Assembly (NCBI GenBank): GCA_030608725.1
Contig: JAUWDP010000045.1
Location: forward strand, 1 to 7,525
Direction: 5' to 3'
DNA length: 7,525 bases
DNA from: Candidatus Bathyarchaeota archaeon
Lineage (GTDB): Archaea; Thermoproteota; Bathyarchaeia; TCS64
In this document: positions 6,137 to 7,525 of the stretch, in pieces
How positions within the stretch are numbered: the first letter of the stretch is position 1
Layout: each line of letters opens with the position of its first letter
The notes under the pieces: generated by a model
What the model was told of the DNA's origin: nothing
What the model saw: the letters and a program-made list of their open reading frames with translations, nothing else
The model's database searches: none
Position numbers and translations under genes: made by a program

Positions 6137-6157
6137 TTGATTCAATATTTTATTAAG
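6137..6157 (+). promoter_or_regulatory. Promoter of the S8 protease with an abutting small palindrome
   Basis: TATTTTATTAAG at 6146-6157 is the best TATA-like box in the window. It predicts a start near 6178-6182, giving a leader of about 10 nt before ATG 6190. Directly before it is TTGATTCAA (6137-6145), a 4-bp inverted repeat around one base, in the BRE position. It may be a regulator site or chance. Confidence 0.45.
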
Positions 6158-6189
6158 AAACATAGTTCCCTACGAATAATGATTTAGTT

Positions 6190-7525
6190 ATGAGTGTTCT
6201 CAGAGAGGCAACAGTAGGGATCTCAAACAGGAAACGTCTGATCTGTTTCACCATAATATCCCTCGTGCTAATCCCCCAGTTCTCTACTAACATCACAATC
6301 CCATCCGGATCCGAAGGGGTGCAGTCCTCAGTTCCCGCTGAGGGTGGCTTAATTAAATTCCTGTTGGAGCTACACTCTGAAGGTTTATACGAAGGCGTTA
6401 AGGTGATCTCGGACTTCAAGAGGCTGGTACTGGATCAGCAGAAGGCAGCCGTATCCCACCTCCGGGAGATGGGCATACAGGTCCTTGAGCAGCACTGGCT
6501 GGGAAACTTCATCGTCGCGAGGGGAGCAGCCTCCCAGATAGCAGGTCTACCCGATGAGCTGGGCAGGGTAAGGTCGTACCCGGAAAGACCCCTGACGCAG
6601 GCCTCATTAACGGCGACCGCCCCAGCCACGAACTACGGCTCCGACGACTGGGATATGGTCATGATACGCGCCGACCAGGTCCACGACATGGGCTTCTATG
6701 GTCTAGGGACTAGGGTGGCGATCCTCGACTCGGGGATCGACGCAGATCATCCGTCGCTGAGCGGCAGGATCCTGGCCCAGATCGATCTCGTGAACGGAGA
6801 CTTGGTCGCGGAAGACACCGACGGCCACGGCACAGGCCTCGCCGGCATCGTGGCCAAGGTTGCTCCATCCGCGTGGCTCCTGATAGCCAAGACGGGCGAG
6901 AGGGGGCTCTCGTATCAGGTACCCCTGATAAGCGGCGCCGAGTGGGCGGTGGAGAACGGTGCGGACGTTATCCTCATAGCCTCCTCTCTCAGGCCTGCAA
7001 GGGCTGACGGGTCAGACTGGCTCTCCGCGACCATGGACGGTCTGAGCTCCCTCGGGGTCACCGTGGTGGCCGCGGTCGGGAACGAGGGCCCAGAGGAGAC
7101 CTCTGTTGGCTCCCCCGCTGATGGGAGAGGCGTGATCGCTGTCGGCGCCTTGAGCCAGATGTATCAGATATTGCCTTCAAGCAGCCGGGGGCCAACCCTG
7201 GACGGCAGGGTGAAACCCGACATAGTCGCCCCGTCAGGGGTCCACACCACCTCCCTTGACGGAGGGTACATGGTCATGGAGGGCACCAGCGCGGCATCGG
7301 CTGTCGTTGCGGGGGCCATGGCTCTCCTGATCCAGGCGTATCCTGGGGTCCCCTCGGATGCTCTGAGGCAGATAATCCTCAACAGGGCGGTGGATTTGTC
7401 ACCTTCACCTGACAACACATACGGCTATGGAAGGCTTGACGTCCTCTACGCGATGGACGGCTACGAGCCCATCATCATCCCGTCCATCGGCGATGAGGTG
7501 TACGGGGGGCAGCAGCACACCGTCA
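6190..7525 (+). CDS. Secreted subtilisin-like serine protease (S8), 3'-truncated by window edge
   Basis: The frame is open from ATG 6190 to the end of the window, showing 445 residues. A basic N-terminus with a hydrophobic stretch (RKRLICFTIISLVLIP, residues 14-29) looks like a signal peptide or anchor, so the enzyme is probably exported. Residues about 70-135 resemble an I9-type propeptide (LREMGIQVLEQHW, then FIVARG). The subtilase domain follows with the full catalytic set: Asp180 in VAILDSGID, His213 in DGHGTGLAG, oxyanion Asn298 in VAAVGNEGP, and Ser367 in GTSAASAVVAG. The catalytic domain closes with YGYGRLDV near residue 415, and further sequence continues past the edge, perhaps a C-terminal beta domain or cell-surface anchor. 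The His motif is HGTG rather than HGTH, and the usual NMSLG-like substrate-binding strand reads ILIASSLR. It has its own promoter and lies behind the GGT-like gene; joint peptide use is only an inference. Confidence 0.92.
   Translation, partial: MSVLREATVGISNRKRLICFTIISLVLIPQFSTNITIPSGSEGVQSSVPAEGGLIKFLLELHSEGLYEGVKVISDFKRLVLDQQKAAVSHLREMGIQVLEQHWLGNFIVARGAASQIAGLPDELGRVRSYPERPLTQASLTATAPATNYGSDDWDMVMIRADQVHDMGFYGLGTRVAILDSGIDADHPSLSGRILAQIDLVNGDLVAEDTDGHGTGLAGIVAKVAPSAWLLIAKTGERGLSYQVPLISGAEWAVENGADVILIASSLRPARADGSDWLSATMDGLSSLGVTVVAAVGNEGPEETSVGSPADGRGVIAVGALSQMYQILPSSSRGPTLDGRVKPDIVAPSGVHTTSLDGGYMVMEGTSAASAVVAGAMALLIQAYPGVPSDALRQIILNRAVDLSPSPDNTYGYGRLDVLYAMDGYEPIIIPSIGDEVYGGQQHTV

Noticed and set aside
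6153..6419. Minus-strand 88-codon frame over the protease 5' end
   Set aside because: It overlaps the protease promoter and signal-peptide region and shows no domain.
1..7525. CRISPR array, tRNA, rRNA, box C/D sRNA, insertion sequence or attachment site
   Set aside because: I saw no regularly spaced repeats, cloverleaf or paired C/D boxes in the gaps, no transposase or integrase motifs, and no terminal inverted repeats.

Overview
The window looks archaeal. It encodes a ribosomal protein of the L35Ae family, which occurs in archaea and eukaryotes but not bacteria. Arginine is mostly coded by AGG/AGA, and several genes have AT-rich TATA-like elements about 30-50 bp before the start codon. L35Ae is patchily distributed in archaea (Thermoproteota/TACK lineages, Korarchaeota, Thermococcales and others), so a TACK-type or related archaeon is a reasonable guess. 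The sequence alone does not settle the lineage.

Layout, left to right. (1) The C-terminal part of a GT4-type glycosyltransferase on +, entering from the left edge and visibly AT-richer than the rest. (2) A short operon on +: a small four-cysteine protein of unknown function, then L35Ae behind a strong Shine-Dalgarno. (3) A convergent gene on -, a cysteine-containing protein resembling the uncharacterised DUF6144-type proteins. (4) A divergent small TIGR04076-family protein on +. (5) A 12-TM MFS transporter on -, whose 3' end overlaps the TIGR04076 gene by 17 bp. (6) Divergent from it, a gamma-glutamyltransferase-family Ntn hydrolase on + with its nucleophilic Thr intact. (7) A secreted subtilisin-like (S8) serine protease on +, running off the right edge.

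How they may work together. The right half (MFS transporter, GGT-like hydrolase, exported protease) would suit peptide or amino-acid amide scavenging, or export and processing of gamma-glutamyl or amide compounds. That link rests only on adjacency. The left half mixes surface glycosylation with housekeeping ribosomal function. I see no CRISPR array, tRNA, rRNA, insertion sequence or integrase. No clearly new multi-gene system is visible. The best leads are the four-Cys mini-protein tied to L35Ae, the CxC/CxC protein divergent from TIGR04076, and an Asp in the expected second oxyanion-glycine position of the GGT-like enzyme. No gene-free stretch exceeds 300 bases.
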